A DNA stretch of 64,000 bases from Sphingobacteriaceae bacterium (GCA_017745075.1 JAGIAD010000014.1:62001-126000), one strand, 5' to 3'. Shown: positions 14,862 through 24,349, counted from the stretch's first letter. Translations and numbers: made by a program. The notes: generated from the sequence alone by a model not told the origin.

Positions 14862-15734
14862 ATGAAAAGCAAGCATTTATACCAACCTTTTGAATTGCAT
14901 GTTTCGGATATGGAGCATTGGCAAGAGCGCCCGCTGGTTTATCAATTTTTTGAAATTGTTCAAATCATCGAAGGCGAAGGCACGCGTATTGTCAATGAAA
15001 ACAAATTTTCGTACCATACAGGTAGTATCTTTTTGTTCACACCCTTAGATTGCAGGGGTTTTGAAAGTAGCACCCCTACACGGTTTTGTTCGATCCGCTT
15101 TTCGGAAGTCTTCCTCGAAAAATATAAAAATAAACAGGAAAAGGAGCAAATTGTAAAATGGCTGAAACAGCTTGAGAATATTTTTACACATCATAACCGT
15201 TTTAAGGCATTGTTGATCAGAGATGACAAAGATTGTGATATGGTTTCTATGTTGATTAAAAACATGACTGAAGAATACCATAAAAAACCTTCTTATTACG
15301 AAGAAAACTTACAACATTTTGTTACACTCATTTTAAATATTTTATCGCGAAATGTACTTCCCGAACCGGCGATAACCAGCCATATCAAGTTTGAAGAACC
15401 ATTAATTAACAAAATGCTGGTGCACATTCATCAACACATTCACTGCCCGCAAAAATTAAAAATAAAATACCTTGCTGAGCAATTTCACCTGTCGGCAAGC
15501 TACATTGGCGAATATTTTAAGAAACTAACAGGCGACAGCCTGCATTGCTATATTACGCAATACAAAATGAATTTGATTGAGCAACGATTAATTCATAGCG
15601 AACACACCATTGAACAGATAGCAGATGAGCTGGGCTTTTCAGATACAAGCCACTTAAGCAGACAGTTTAAAAAAGAAAAAGGAATAACCCCTGCGGGTTT
15701 TAGAAAAAGAAATATTGTTGAGTCTGTAGTTTGA
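14862..15734 (+). CDS. AraC-family transcriptional regulator
   Basis: A 290-residue regulator. The N-terminal half is a cupin-like sensing domain (QIIEGEGTRIVNENKFSYHTGSIFLFTPLDCRGFES); the C-terminal 100 residues hold two helix-turn-helix motifs, LKIKYLAEQFHLSASYIGEYFKKLTG and HTIEQIADELGFSDTSHLSRQFKKEKGITPAGFRK. Its position next to the ene-reductase suggests it senses an electrophile or related compound and regulates that gene; this is inference from the divergent pair. Confidence 0.9.
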   Translation: MKSKHLYQPFELHVSDMEHWQERPLVYQFFEIVQIIEGEGTRIVNENKFSYHTGSIFLFTPLDCRGFESSTPTRFCSIRFSEVFLEKYKNKQEKEQIVKWLKQLENIFTHHNRFKALLIRDDKDCDMVSMLIKNMTEEYHKKPSYYEENLQHFVTLILNILSRNVLPEPAITSHIKFEEPLINKMLVHIHQHIHCPQKLKIKYLAEQFHLSASYIGEYFKKLTGDSLHCYITQYKMNLIEQRLIHSEHTIEQIADELGFSDTSHLSRQFKKEKGITPAGFRKRNIVESVV

Positions 15735-15850
15735 TTAAAAGTTAAATTATGGATGTTATCCCCAGCGGTTTCGCAAGGCAATTTTGTGATACAGGGATTA
15801 ATCGTGAAACAAGTAGGGTAGCCCGCCCGGAGATAGAAATTTTTATATTA

Positions 15851-15891
15851 AAGACCTTCCCGATATTTAAATCAAATATCGGGAAGGTCTT
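15851..15891. terminator. Long perfect hairpin between convergent genes
   Basis: An 18-base perfect stem (15851-15868 with 15874-15891) and a 5-base loop lie between the convergent AraC and ricin-lectin genes. The flanking T-runs are weak, so it may act as a bidirectional terminator by stem strength or be a repeat element. Confidence 0.65.
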
Positions 15892-15914
15892 ATTCAAGAG
15901 TATCTGCTGTTGCT

Positions 15915-16991
15915 TTACATCCCGTCTGACCGCATGGCAAAAACTAATTTTACATGTCTGAAAGCATTTGCTTCGCTCCATTCATTATCATAGTTTAAGC
16001 CATAAGGCCAAAAATGACCGCCTCCTGTATGTATTGCGGCACTTTGACCATCAAAAATCTTAATGAGGGCAACCGTATTAGCTCCCAGGAAGTCGCCTGT
16101 AGTGGTATTTGATGCCCATCCACCACTTAAGCCAACGCCATAGGTATGTGCAATTTCGTGCATTGCCGTACGCACCCCCTGGTAACTGGTGTTTGCACCA
16201 AAACGTATATTGCCATTTGTACTTCCATCAGCTGTGGGCACACCTGTGTTATATTCTACCGTGAGCGTGCGCGATGGCCAGTTAGCACCTGCGTTATACC
16301 TCGCACAAGCATCGTTCATGGCATTAGTAATGCGTGTAACCACATCGGCAGGTACTCCTGTGCTGGTAAGTACCCAACCCAATTGACCATTAGCGTTAAT
16401 GGTTAGTAAAGACCATTGTTGGCTTTCGTCACCCGAGTAACTCCATTGTTCAACATTGGCGCCATTATCTATTGATTGATTGGCCACATTAAGGTCTTTG
16501 CCGCTATTCCTGTTTATAATACGATAATAACCGTTCCCAAGTGATGTAAATTGCCACTGCTGATTTGTTGCTCCGGTGTAGGTAGATATATTTACGTTAG
16601 CTCCATCGGCTGTACCTGCCTGGTCTACCTGAAGCCCTTTGGAACTATGTACGCCAATAATTGAATAGTAACCACCAGAAAGCAGCGTTAAGGTCCATCT
16701 TTGATTTGTTCCGCCATTGCTGGCATATTGGGAGACATTTGCACCGTCTGCTGTCTGAAATCCGCCAACATCAAGAACTTTCCCGCTTTTGCGGTTCACG
16801 ATGTAGAATGTACCGTTCCCGACAGATAAAGGGGTTTCGTTAGGCGGTATTGCACTTAATTTTCCTTTTATGGAAAGGTCATTGGTTGTGTCCGGGTCAG
16901 GGAGATCGCTTTTTCTGCAACTGCCGGCAAGTAAAATCAGTCCGAGCATAAAGATGCTGATCAGGCCTGAGGTAAAGGATTTTGTTTTCAT
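15915..16991 (-). CDS. Lipoprotein with ricin-B lectin domain and HExxHxxG metalloprotease-like domain
   Basis: A 358-residue exported lipoprotein: signal with lipobox LLAGSC near residue 25, then a beta-trefoil ricin-B domain (about 60-200) with three QxW repeats (NQRWTL, NQQWQF, SQQWSL), then a domain of about 150 residues containing AMHEIAHTYGVG, the metzincin-like zinc motif HExxHxxGxx. The lectin probably binds polysaccharide; the HExxH domain suggests a secreted peptidase. The start is ATG 16991, since the longer reading adds 30 residues before a clear signal peptide. Substrate unknown. Confidence 0.78.
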   Translation of the reverse strand: MKTKSFTSGLISIFMLGLILLAGSCRKSDLPDPDTTNDLSIKGKLSAIPPNETPLSVGNGTFYIVNRKSGKVLDVGGFQTADGANVSQYASNGGTNQRWTLTLLSGGYYSIIGVHSSKGLQVDQAGTADGANVNISTYTGATNQQWQFTSLGNGYYRIINRNSGKDLNVANQSIDNGANVEQWSYSGDESQQWSLLTINANGQLGWVLTSTGVPADVVTRITNAMNDACARYNAGANWPSRTLTVEYNTGVPTADGSTNGNIRFGANTSYQGVRTAMHEIAHTYGVGLSGGWASNTTTGDFLGANTVALIKIFDGQSAAIHTGGGHFWPYGLNYDNEWSEANAFRHVKLVFAMRSDGM

Positions 16992-17755
16992 AAAGATTAG
17001 GTTAGGATAAATGAACACGCATATATAAATGTTCGTTTGGTTGTTTAAAGAGGACATATGCTTCCCATTTATATGGGCCACTCTTTTTTAGTTTAAAATG
17101 TATATGTTAATTGGTCTTAAGTTTAAATAGTTGATTCATATAGATATAATGCCTGTAGGCCTGTTTCGGTGCTTAGGCAGTCCCTGGATCTCGTTATAAA
17201 GAGATTGAAGTGATCAGTGGGCGTTTAGCGAGCGGTAAGCAAATTCACGAAACTTGATTGAATGGTTAATTAGAATATGGCTTTTGGCGAAGCATGATAT
17301 TCTGCTGATCTTCAATGGGAGAAGAATTTCTAAATACGAGGGTGATTTGGCGTTTTGCAGCATCATTTAGTTTTTCATGGTTGGTTAAACGGTTTGTTAT
17401 CTAAGAAGTATACTAGTTATAGCATTTTAATGCTTACAACCATCAATTATCCTGGCGGTCTACAGGATAATCAGTATCTATCATATTTTATACTTGGTTA
17501 AAACAAATTAAGCACTAAAAAAGTGCTTGTAGTGAGGGGTAATCTAATCAAAATGAGGGGGTAAACTCTTTTTATTTTTACGATTATGGCCTTATTTTTA
17601 AGTTTTTCATGTAAGGCTAATTTTTATAAATGTCTTTTTAAGTTTATTTTTTCTTCTGTAAATAAAAAGACAAGAAAGGAGGAGTGATTTATGATATTTT
17701 TTTCCATTAATCTCTCCTCCATCATTCGATATGTTGATCAATACATTTTTTAAGA
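16992..17755. other. Intergenic stretch with an imperfect hairpin
   Basis: About 760 AT-rich bases with no credible gene on either strand. Near its end, GGAGGAGTGAT (about 17678) and ATCTCTCCTCC (about 17711) form a 10-pair hairpin with one mismatch, a weak candidate terminator for the SDR gene that ends at 17756. CCCAT/ATGGG near 17070 is a small hairpin in the leader of the ricin-lectin gene. Confidence 0.4.
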
Positions 17756-18508
17756 TCAGAATGCCGAACGTCTTCCGCCGCCATCTACCACTGAAACAAT
17801 TCCTGTTACGTATCTGGCACGGGGCGAAACCAGGAAGACAGCCATATTGGCCATATCTTGTACCTCGCCAAAATCTTGCAGGGGTATTTCACTTTCTGCG
17901 TATTTGCGTCGCTCATCACCAGGAAAATAGGGACGGATGTTTTCGGTATCGATCAGTCCGGGTTGTAAACAGTTCACCCTGATCCCGTATTTACCCAGCT
18001 CACCGGCAAGCTGTTTAGACCACATGGCCAATGCGGCCTTGGCAACAGCAGAAACATTCAGCGAGCGTAATTCGTAAGTACTGGTTAAATTGAGTATCGC
18101 ACCTTGTTTCCGGCTTATAAAATGTGGCAATAACGCTTGTGTGAGTAGTCTGGGGCGCTCAAAATCTAAAGCCATCGATTTGGTCCAGGGTTCTTCTGGC
18201 CCTGTGGGCTCTACTGGCTGACTTTGTCCTGCATTATTAATGAGGATGTCGATATGGCCAAGAGCCGCCAAAGCCGCAGCGGCAATTTTTTGGGGCGCAT
18301 CAGGTGTTAGTAAGTCATGAGCAAAAACAACAGGCGTAGGGCTTCCTTCTGCAACGATCTCACTGAAAAGGCTATCTAATGCTTGCTGGTTGCGGCCGGT
18401 GATAAAAACTTTTACACCTTCTCTTGCCAGTTCTTTGGCTATTGCTCTGCCAATTCCTTTAGAGGCTCCGGTTACCAATGCCGTTTTTCCGGTTAAATAT
18501 AAATCCAT
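17756..18508 (-). CDS. SDR-family oxidoreductase lacking the usual catalytic tyrosine
   Basis: A 250-residue short-chain dehydrogenase/reductase. The Rossmann NAD(P) motif TGASKGIG (14-20), DILINNAG and the C-terminal PGLIDTE and YVTGIVSVVDGGG segments are all normal. At the active site the expected YxxxK reads SAVAK, so the lysine is present but Tyr is replaced by Ser. A Tyr (STYELRS) lies a few residues earlier. It may have altered chemistry or need another residue as acid. Divergent from an HxlR regulator 98 bases away, a common inducible arrangement. Confidence 0.85.
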   Translation of the reverse strand: MDLYLTGKTALVTGASKGIGRAIAKELAREGVKVFITGRNQQALDSLFSEIVAEGSPTPVVFAHDLLTPDAPQKIAAAALAALGHIDILINNAGQSQPVEPTGPEEPWTKSMALDFERPRLLTQALLPHFISRKQGAILNLTSTYELRSLNVSAVAKAALAMWSKQLAGELGKYGIRVNCLQPGLIDTENIRPYFPGDERRKYAESEIPLQDFGEVQDMANMAVFLVSPRARYVTGIVSVVDGGGRRSAF

Positions 18509-18572
18509 ATTTTCTTGTAATTAAAATGACCTTGCAATAATAACCCGCACCACGTACTTTTATAGTATACAC

Positions 18573-18588
18573 TACCAGTTGTATGGTA
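18573..18588. promoter_or_regulatory. Candidate HxlR operator in the SDR/HxlR divergent region
   Basis: TACCA (18573-18577), 6 bases, TGGTA (18584-18588) is an inverted repeat; a second palindrome GTATAC lies at 18565-18570. Both are in the 98-base divergent region, where the regulator would be expected to bind. This rests on position and symmetry only. Confidence 0.35.
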
Positions 18589-18606
18589 CAAACAAATTTG
18601 TAAGTA

Positions 18607-18972
18607 ATGACTGCACGAAAAGAAAATTCGACTTATACGCTCAACGAAAAATTTATAACCGATTGTGATCTGACTTATGCGGCCAACAAAATAGGGGGGA
18701 GATGGAAAATTGTAATATTGGATAAACTTGGAACCCGAAAACTAAGGTTCAGCGAACTGAAAAAAGAATTCCCATACATATCAGAACGGATGCTGACCTT
18801 ACAGTTGCGTGCATTAGAGCAGGATGAACTGGTTAAAAGAACTGTTTATGCTGAAGTTCCTCCAAGGGTAGAATATGAGCTAACTCCGATAGCATTGGAG
18901 TTTCTTCCTATTTTTTGTCAGTTAAGTGCCTGGGGCAGGAAGAATAAAATGTTAAAGAATAACAGGTCATAA
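18607..18972 (+). CDS. HxlR-family transcriptional regulator
   Basis: A 121-residue winged-helix regulator of the HxlR/MarR-like group that often senses electrophiles or redox stress through a conserved N-terminal cysteine. Visible: CDLTYAANKIGGRWKIVILDKLGTRKLRFSEL, the recognition helix SERMLTLQLRALEQDELV, and the wing RTVYAEVPPRVEYELTP. The cysteine before the first helix is kept. It probably represses the divergent SDR gene. Confidence 0.9.
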   Translation: MTARKENSTYTLNEKFITDCDLTYAANKIGGRWKIVILDKLGTRKLRFSELKKEFPYISERMLTLQLRALEQDELVKRTVYAEVPPRVEYELTPIALEFLPIFCQLSAWGRKNKMLKNNRS

Positions 18973-19098
18973 AATTTTAAAGTATGATGATAGATGCAAT
19001 AAATCAGCAGATATTGGTTACCTTTAATCGATTTGGCAGATAGTAAATGCTGCAATCAGTTGATTAGCATATTTTTAAATAATATTGGGCTAAGTATT

Positions 19099-19404
19099 AT
19101 GGCAGAAGTTAAGTTAAATATCCAAAAGGAAGGACCCAGCGCATTCGAACTTTATGATGAAGGTGAAAAATATGGAGAAATGGTTTTTGATATCCAGGGG
19201 GAGAATCTAACCGTTTATCATACTGAAATTGATCCTGAAAAAGAAGGTAAAGGTTATGCAAAACTATTGCTAGATGCGATGGTAGCTTATGTGCGTACCA
19301 ACAAACTGAAGGTAATTCCACTCTGCCCTTATGTGCATTTGCAATTTAAACGCCACGAAGAACTTTACAGAGATATCTGGAACAAAGTACGTGAAAACGA
19401 TTAA
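19099..19404 (+). CDS. Small GNAT-fold N-acetyltransferase (YjdJ type)
   Basis: A 101-residue single-domain GNAT protein of the short COG2388 group. The acetyl-CoA loop reads EKEGKGYAKLLLDAMVAY, preceded by NLTVYHTEIDPE and followed by LKVIPLCPYVHLQFKRHEEL. The substrate is unknown for the group. ATG 19099 gives the family start MAEVKLN; an in-frame codon at 19033 would add unrelated residues. Confidence 0.85.
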   Translation: MAEVKLNIQKEGPSAFELYDEGEKYGEMVFDIQGENLTVYHTEIDPEKEGKGYAKLLLDAMVAYVRTNKLKVIPLCPYVHLQFKRHEELYRDIWNKVREND

Positions 19405-19542
19405 CCTGGAATAATTATTCAATCAAATCAGGAAAGTTACATTAATGATCAGGCATTTTGATCCGGATATGTTGTGCCATATCGTCAAAGAAATTAACTT
19501 TACCGAAAACCATTCAAATTCTTAAAACTTACTACGCACAAA

Positions 19543-20958
19543 ATGAAACTCGTAACCATTCAGAAAAACGTTTTAGTAATTGTTTTCATGCTGTTTTCAT
19601 TCGGAGCTTTTTCACAGAGCATGAATGCTGATGCATCAAAGAAACTAAATACACTTCAACAGCAATTTGTTGATCTGCGCTTTGGCATGTTTATCCATTA
19701 TAACATCCCAACATACGCAAACGCAGATTGGCCTGACCCTGAAGCTTCTCCGAAATTGTTCAACCCCAAAAAGCTCGATGCAAACCAATGGGCTAAAGCG
19801 GCAAAATCGGCCAATATGAGCTATGGCTGTTTAACCACTAAACACCACAGCGGATTTTGTATATGGGATACTAAAAGTACCGATTATAATGTAATGAATA
19901 GTCCGTACGGAAAAGACGTGGTAAAGCAATTTACGGATGCTTTCCGGGCAAATGGATTAAAAGTAATGCTTTACTACTCCATTTTAGATACCCACCATAA
20001 ATTGAGGCCCAACCAGATTACACCGAAACATATCGATATGATTAAACAGCAATTAACTGAGCTGTTAACCAAATATGGCAAAATTGAAGCCTTAATTATT
20101 GATGGTTGGGATGCCCCTTGGTCGAGAATCTCTTATGATGATGTGCCCTTTGAAGATATTTACACTTTAATTAAAACGTTGCAGCCAGATTGTTTAGTAA
20201 TGGATTTAAATGGCGCAAAATATCCATCAGAAGGACTTTATTATACCGATATTAAAACTTACGAAATGGGTGCGGGCCAGCGAATGCCAAAAGAAAGCAA
20301 GGTGATGCCAACTTTAGCCTGTTTGCCCATTAATACCTCGTGGTTTTGGAAAACAGATTTTCCAACTGTTCCTGTAAGAAAGCCACAGGAAATTGTAGAT
20401 GGCTTAATTAAACCCTTAAATGCTGCAAGCTGTAATTTCATTCTAAATGTAGCGCCAAACAGAGACGGTTTAATTGATGATAATGCACTTGCCGCCTTAA
20501 AAGAAGTTGGCCAATTATGGAAGAACGAAGGGCCAACCAAAGCGCTTCCGCCATTGGGCTTGCCGATTATTTCCAGTAATCTCGCCAAAAACCAGGCAAG
20601 CAACTCAAGCTGGAGCAACGATATGAACATAATGGATTTTGCAAATGATGACAGCTACAGGACATCCTGGGAATCGAACAGCGCCGTAACAAACCCCTGG
20701 TACGAAGTTGATTTTAAGAATGAAAAAGCTATAAATATGATTGTTGTGGCAGAACAAAAAGAAAACATCGACACTTATGTACTTGAATATTGGAATGGTG
20801 TGGAATGGAAAAAAGTCTTTGACGGAAAAAATGAAGACCGCATTAAAATTCATCGTTTTGATCGGGTTTGGACCAGTAAGGTTCGCATCCGTATTACACA
20901 TGCCAAAGAAACACCATCAATTGCCGAATTTCAGGTTTTTAACGAGCGGAGATCATAA
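19543..20958 (+). CDS. GH29 alpha-L-fucosidase-like enzyme with C-terminal discoidin-like domain
   Basis: A 471-residue secreted protein: signal peptide to about residue 25 (FGAFSQS), a GH29 barrel (about 40-335) and a C-terminal F5/8-type, discoidin-like domain (about 345-470, NPWYEVDFKNEKAINMIVV). Active-site landmarks are DLRFGMFIHY, the TTKHHSGFCIWDT motif and the expected nucleophile D187 in ALIIDGWDAPW. It would act in the periplasm or at the surface to release terminal fucose. It has no sulfatase or SusCD partner here; the next gene in the same direction is 3 kb away. A terminator follows. Confidence 0.88.
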   Translation: MKLVTIQKNVLVIVFMLFSFGAFSQSMNADASKKLNTLQQQFVDLRFGMFIHYNIPTYANADWPDPEASPKLFNPKKLDANQWAKAAKSANMSYGCLTTKHHSGFCIWDTKSTDYNVMNSPYGKDVVKQFTDAFRANGLKVMLYYSILDTHHKLRPNQITPKHIDMIKQQLTELLTKYGKIEALIIDGWDAPWSRISYDDVPFEDIYTLIKTLQPDCLVMDLNGAKYPSEGLYYTDIKTYEMGAGQRMPKESKVMPTLACLPINTSWFWKTDFPTVPVRKPQEIVDGLIKPLNAASCNFILNVAPNRDGLIDDNALAALKEVGQLWKNEGPTKALPPLGLPIISSNLAKNQASNSSWSNDMNIMDFANDDSYRTSWESNSAVTNPWYEVDFKNEKAINMIVVAEQKENIDTYVLEYWNGVEWKKVFDGKNEDRIKIHRFDRVWTSKVRIRITHAKETPSIAEFQVFNERRS

Positions 20959-21017
20959 AAGGAGATACCCCAAAAACAAGAATCAAATCAACAGGAATAA
21001 TATAGAAATCTTATTGG

Positions 21018-21047
21018 AAGGTCCCTCATCACTGAGGGACCTTTTTT
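21018..21047 (+). terminator. Intrinsic terminator after the GH29 gene
   Basis: AAGGTCCCTCA (21018-21028), loop TCAC, TGAGGGACCTT (21033-21043) and a T-run. It also separates the GH29 gene from the convergent SGNH hydrolase gene. Confidence 0.87.
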
Positions 21048-21076
21048 ATTTTTGGGCAATTGGTATTGACCAGCAC

Positions 21077-21934
21077 TTACAGGCCAGGATAACTTTTTTT
21101 AAAAAGCCTTACCAGGTTTTCTGCTATTACCTTATTACCTTTATCAGAAGGGTGCAAACCATCATAAGTTATATTCATTGCATCTAAGGGATAGGGATAA
21201 TCATCTTTTTTTGGATTATAGGGAATGGAAGCAGATTCCGGATATTTATAGTTCTGGTATACTCCTGTTGAAGGGTTTTTCAGTCTTTTAAATTTAACTG
21301 CTTTTTCAAGTTTGAGTTTTCGGTTATGAAACAAGTCGACCACGGGGAAATCTTCATGTTTTGCGATTTCGATAATGGCATTGGCAAACATTTCTAAGGT
21401 CTGTCCGTTTTTTGCCTTATAAGAACCAAATGCATTGTTATTGGCATCGGCTATATATACAAAATCGTTGCGCTGAATAGGTGTAATCACTACAATTTTA
21501 GCACCTGGATTTAAACTCCTGATTTTATCGATAATGATGCGGTAAGCACCACAGGTAGTACCTGCTCCGGTATTATTAATATAATCGTTTAAAGAACCTA
21601 CCGGGATGCCGTTCCACCAATCGTTTGTGCCCAGAAAAACCGAATATAAGTCTGATTGAACAATACCCAGCCTGTTGATTTCTTTTGCAATGCCAACCGT
21701 TGTCCAGCCGTTATGGCCCTGGTTAATATAACTGATATTTGGCAAACGATCTTTCACACGGTCAAGATATCCCTTTTTAACCCGGTTACCTGTTTCATTT
21801 AAATGATTGTTAAGGTAAGTAATGGAGTCGCCGATAGCCGTCCATTTGATTTCTTTTGCCGGGGTAAACGAAAAATTAATGATCAAGAGGAATAAAAGTG
21901 GTGTAGTTAATCTTTTATAGTTTTTTTTGCTCAT
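21077..21934 (-). CDS. Secreted SGNH/GDSL-family hydrolase
   Basis: A 285-residue exported esterase-type protein with a signal peptide over the first 25 residues. All four SGNH blocks are present: GDSIT (nucleophilic Ser), the Gly block in NQGHNGW, GTND (Asn) and DGLHPS (Asp and His). Members remove acetyl or other acyl groups from polysaccharides or lipids. It lies tail-to-tail with the GH29 fucosidase, which would suit deacetylation of a glycan, but the substrate is not known. Confidence 0.9.
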   Translation of the reverse strand: MSKKNYKRLTTPLLFLLIINFSFTPAKEIKWTAIGDSITYLNNHLNETGNRVKKGYLDRVKDRLPNISYINQGHNGWTTVGIAKEINRLGIVQSDLYSVFLGTNDWWNGIPVGSLNDYINNTGAGTTCGAYRIIIDKIRSLNPGAKIVVITPIQRNDFVYIADANNNAFGSYKAKNGQTLEMFANAIIEIAKHEDFPVVDLFHNRKLKLEKAVKFKRLKNPSTGVYQNYKYPESASIPYNPKKDDYPYPLDAMNITYDGLHPSDKGNKVIAENLVRLFKKSYPGL

Positions 21935-22151
21935 ATCGTATTAAAATCATAGTTAATCCATAGGTGAAGATCAGCGATGAATTTAGTTAGAAAATTTTAA
22001 GTTTTTGAAGCAATTGGTCTTTTTAAAAATAGATATGTGGATTTAAATCAAACATCTATTTTTTTGAGGTATTGATCGATTTTAATCTCAACTTACAGGA
22101 TGGTGTTATATATTTATATTAATTCAGCAATTATTAAAGGTTAAATAATTT

Positions 22152-22178
22152 AAAGGGAGCAGAAATGCCCCCTTTTTT
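22152..22178. terminator. Hairpin at the end of the ACC deaminase-like gene
   Basis: AAAGGGAGC (22152-22160), 6-base loop, GCCCCCTTT (22167-22175), one A-C mismatch. The T-run is stronger on the plus strand, but the only adjacent gene ends on the minus strand at 22181. Confidence 0.55.
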
Positions 22179-22180
22179 AT

Positions 22181-23050
22181 TTAAAACTTATCTTTCATTC
22201 CAAAAAGCCCCAATAATCCTCCGGTATGAATCGCAAGGACTTTTTCGTCCTTATCGATAAGCCCTTGTTTTTGTAAATCAATAATAGCATAAAACATTTT
22301 TGCCGTATAAACAGGATCTAAAAGTAAGCCCGTTTGTGCAGTAAAGGTTTTAATAAAGCTAATCAGTTCGGGTGTGGTTTTCGCATAGCCACCAAAATGA
22401 TAATCGAGATGAAGCTCAAGATGATGGGATATGGGTGTGTATTTTGTTATTTCCTCTTCGATAAACGAACCACCTTTTAACACAGGTATAATGTGCAGTT
22501 TAGTATTTAATCCCTGTTGCTGAATCCCTTTTAACAAACCTGCTGCAGTGGTGCCGGTTCCGGCGGCACAGAAAATATGATCGTAAGATTCAGTTAATTC
22601 ACCAATAATTTCTGCACAGCCAGTTGTTGCTTCTTCTGAAGCTCCACCTTCATCAATAAAATAAGCCTGGGTATCATTGGCAAAATGCTGCTCAAACAAT
22701 TTGTGTTTATTGCAGTAACTTTCACGGCTGGTAAAAATGAGTTTCATCCCGAATAAACTGCATAGCAATAACATCTCATTTTTTACTTCTTCACCGCGTA
22801 CAAAAGCTGTTGATTTTAATCCCGATCTTGATGCTGCGGCAGCTGTGGCCACGAGGTGATTGGAATAAGCTCCCCCAAAAGTAACCAGGTGTGTTTTGTG
22901 ATCTGCTCTGGCCTTCGCTAAAGTATATTTAAGCTTGCGCCATTTATTCCCGGAAATATAAGGATCAATAAGATCATCCCTTTTAACAAACAGGTTATTA
23001 AAAGGTGCAAATGTTATTTTTTGTACGGGACTATATATTTCTTCGAACAC
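22181..23050 (-). CDS. 1-aminocyclopropane-1-carboxylate deaminase / D-cysteine desulfhydrase family PLP enzyme
   Basis: A 289-residue fold-type II PLP enzyme. The PLP-lysine motif is ISGNKWRKLKYTL near residues 33-45, the phosphate-binding loop AAGTGTTAAGLLKG, and the C-terminal HTGGLLG. The family includes ACC deaminase and D-cysteine desulfhydrase, and the sequence alone does not separate them; in non-rhizosphere bacteria the latter is common. The start is GTG 23048-23050: an in-frame stop lies upstream and no ATG precedes the conserved region. It stands alone. Confidence 0.85.
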   Translation of the reverse strand: MFEEIYSPVQKITFAPFNNLFVKRDDLIDPYISGNKWRKLKYTLAKARADHKTHLVTFGGAYSNHLVATAAAASRSGLKSTAFVRGEEVKNEMLLLCSLFGMKLIFTSRESYCNKHKLFEQHFANDTQAYFIDEGGASEEATTGCAEIIGELTESYDHIFCAAGTGTTAAGLLKGIQQQGLNTKLHIIPVLKGGSFIEEEITKYTPISHHLELHLDYHFGGYAKTTPELISFIKTFTAQTGLLLDPVYTAKMFYAIIDLQKQGLIDKDEKVLAIHTGGLLGLFGMKDKF

Positions 23051-23099
23051 GTGTAAAAATAAAAAGAGTTTGTATCATAAATTGTAATTCAATCGAATT

Positions 23100-23175
23100 T
23101 GTCACGTTGAGCCTGTCGAAACGCCTTGCAAGACATTTAAAACTGGTCCTTCGACAAGCTCAGGATGACAATTCA
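23100..23175. repeat. Interspersed inverted repeat (TGTCGAA/TTCGACA type)
   Basis: GTCACGTTGAGCCTGTCGAA on the left pairs imperfectly with TTCGACAAGCTCAGGATGAC on the right around a loop of about 35 bases. Related fragments are seen at 27031 (CCTTCATTGCATTCAGGATGACA), 53598-53619 and 59300. Typical intergenic repeat of this group. Confidence 0.6.
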
Positions 23176-23221
23176 GTATTAATGATACAACCTCTTAAGC
23201 ATCATTATATTCGAAAATTAA

Positions 23222-24247
23222 TTATTTACCTATGCCAAAGCCAAAACCTGCATTAACCATACTGTATTTGGCCTGGGTATACGAACCATAAAATTTAAAA
23301 AAGCCGAATTTCAATTGAAAACCTAAACTTCCCCTTATGCCGTCAATATCGGTTTGTTTAACTGAGATCGGATCAACATAGGTTGCATTGTTTCCGCCAT
23401 CTTCAAACTTATAAGTACCAAGCGCTTTTAAATTGGTGTTCGAAGTCTGGTAACCAATGCTGGCAAAAGGGGTGAAAAACACGATTTTTTTGGAGATAAT
23501 AGCATCAAAATTTACACCATTGAATATGGCATCAATACGCTGATCAGAGTTTGCGGTATTATTGATATTCAAAGGCAAGTGATACTTGTACTGGGTAAAT
23601 CCCCCTGCAATTGCAATATCTACAGGCACTAATTTTTCGGTTGATCCGATAAACAATGGTAATAGCTCAACCTTTGCGCCGAAGCCGATCATAGATAAAC
23701 TTCCCAAATCGCTACCTAATTTAATCTTTGGCATTGCCCTTAAGGTCACATCGATGTTTTTGGGTAAGCCCAAAGTAGCCTGGATTTGTGAAGAAGGTAC
23801 CACATGGAAACCTACACCCTGTGGCAGGTTAAAGAATTTATTGGTTGGAATTCCATTGCTTGTATAAATCTGCATTTTGCCACCTTCATGGTCATCGCCA
23901 AAGGCAGTAGGGCCTATAGATGATGCTCCCGGAGCAGGTTTAATATTGCTTAAACCCAGTGTATTTACATCGTAACTCCTGGCAGATTGTGGAACAAAAG
24001 CTGCTGAAGCGGAAATACGGACATCAAATTTTAAAAAACCTTTCGATTTGGCGGTATTCGACCATCCATCGGTTAAACCCAGACCCAAGCCTTTGTATAA
24101 AGGATCAAAATAGGCATTAACCAGTTTGGTCGCATCAGCTGGCCCGCCAACAAATAGTCCCCCAACATCTTGTTGAGCACTCGCTTTTTGAGCCATTACC
24201 AATAAAAATAAGGCGCCTAAGGCCTTTAAAGCGTAACATTTTTTCAT
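23222..24247 (-). CDS. DUF6588 family outer-membrane-type protein
   Basis: A 341-residue exported protein with a signal peptide ending QKASAQQ. The mature part is rich in alternating hydrophobic/polar strands and Gly/aromatic turns and ends in an amphipathic strand (MVNAGFGFGIGK), suggesting a beta-barrel. It matches the Bacteroidota DUF6588 pattern (LVNAYFDPLYKGLGLGLTDGWSNTAKSKGFLKF). The function is unknown. It is divergent from the rluA-family gene. Confidence 0.75.
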   Translation of the reverse strand: MKKCYALKALGALFLLVMAQKASAQQDVGGLFVGGPADATKLVNAYFDPLYKGLGLGLTDGWSNTAKSKGFLKFDVRISASAAFVPQSARSYDVNTLGLSNIKPAPGASSIGPTAFGDDHEGGKMQIYTSNGIPTNKFFNLPQGVGFHVVPSSQIQATLGLPKNIDVTLRAMPKIKLGSDLGSLSMIGFGAKVELLPLFIGSTEKLVPVDIAIAGGFTQYKYHLPLNINNTANSDQRIDAIFNGVNFDAIISKKIVFFTPFASIGYQTSNTNLKALGTYKFEDGGNNATYVDPISVKQTDIDGIRGSLGFQLKFGFFKFYGSYTQAKYSMVNAGFGFGIGK

Positions 24248-24349
24248 ATAAATAATTTAGGATGATTTGATTGTATTAAAGATAGGGTTGTTTTTCGGAA
24301 AACGCTAATCATTAAAAAATTCTTGAAGTTAAAAGTTTATTTTTGCACC

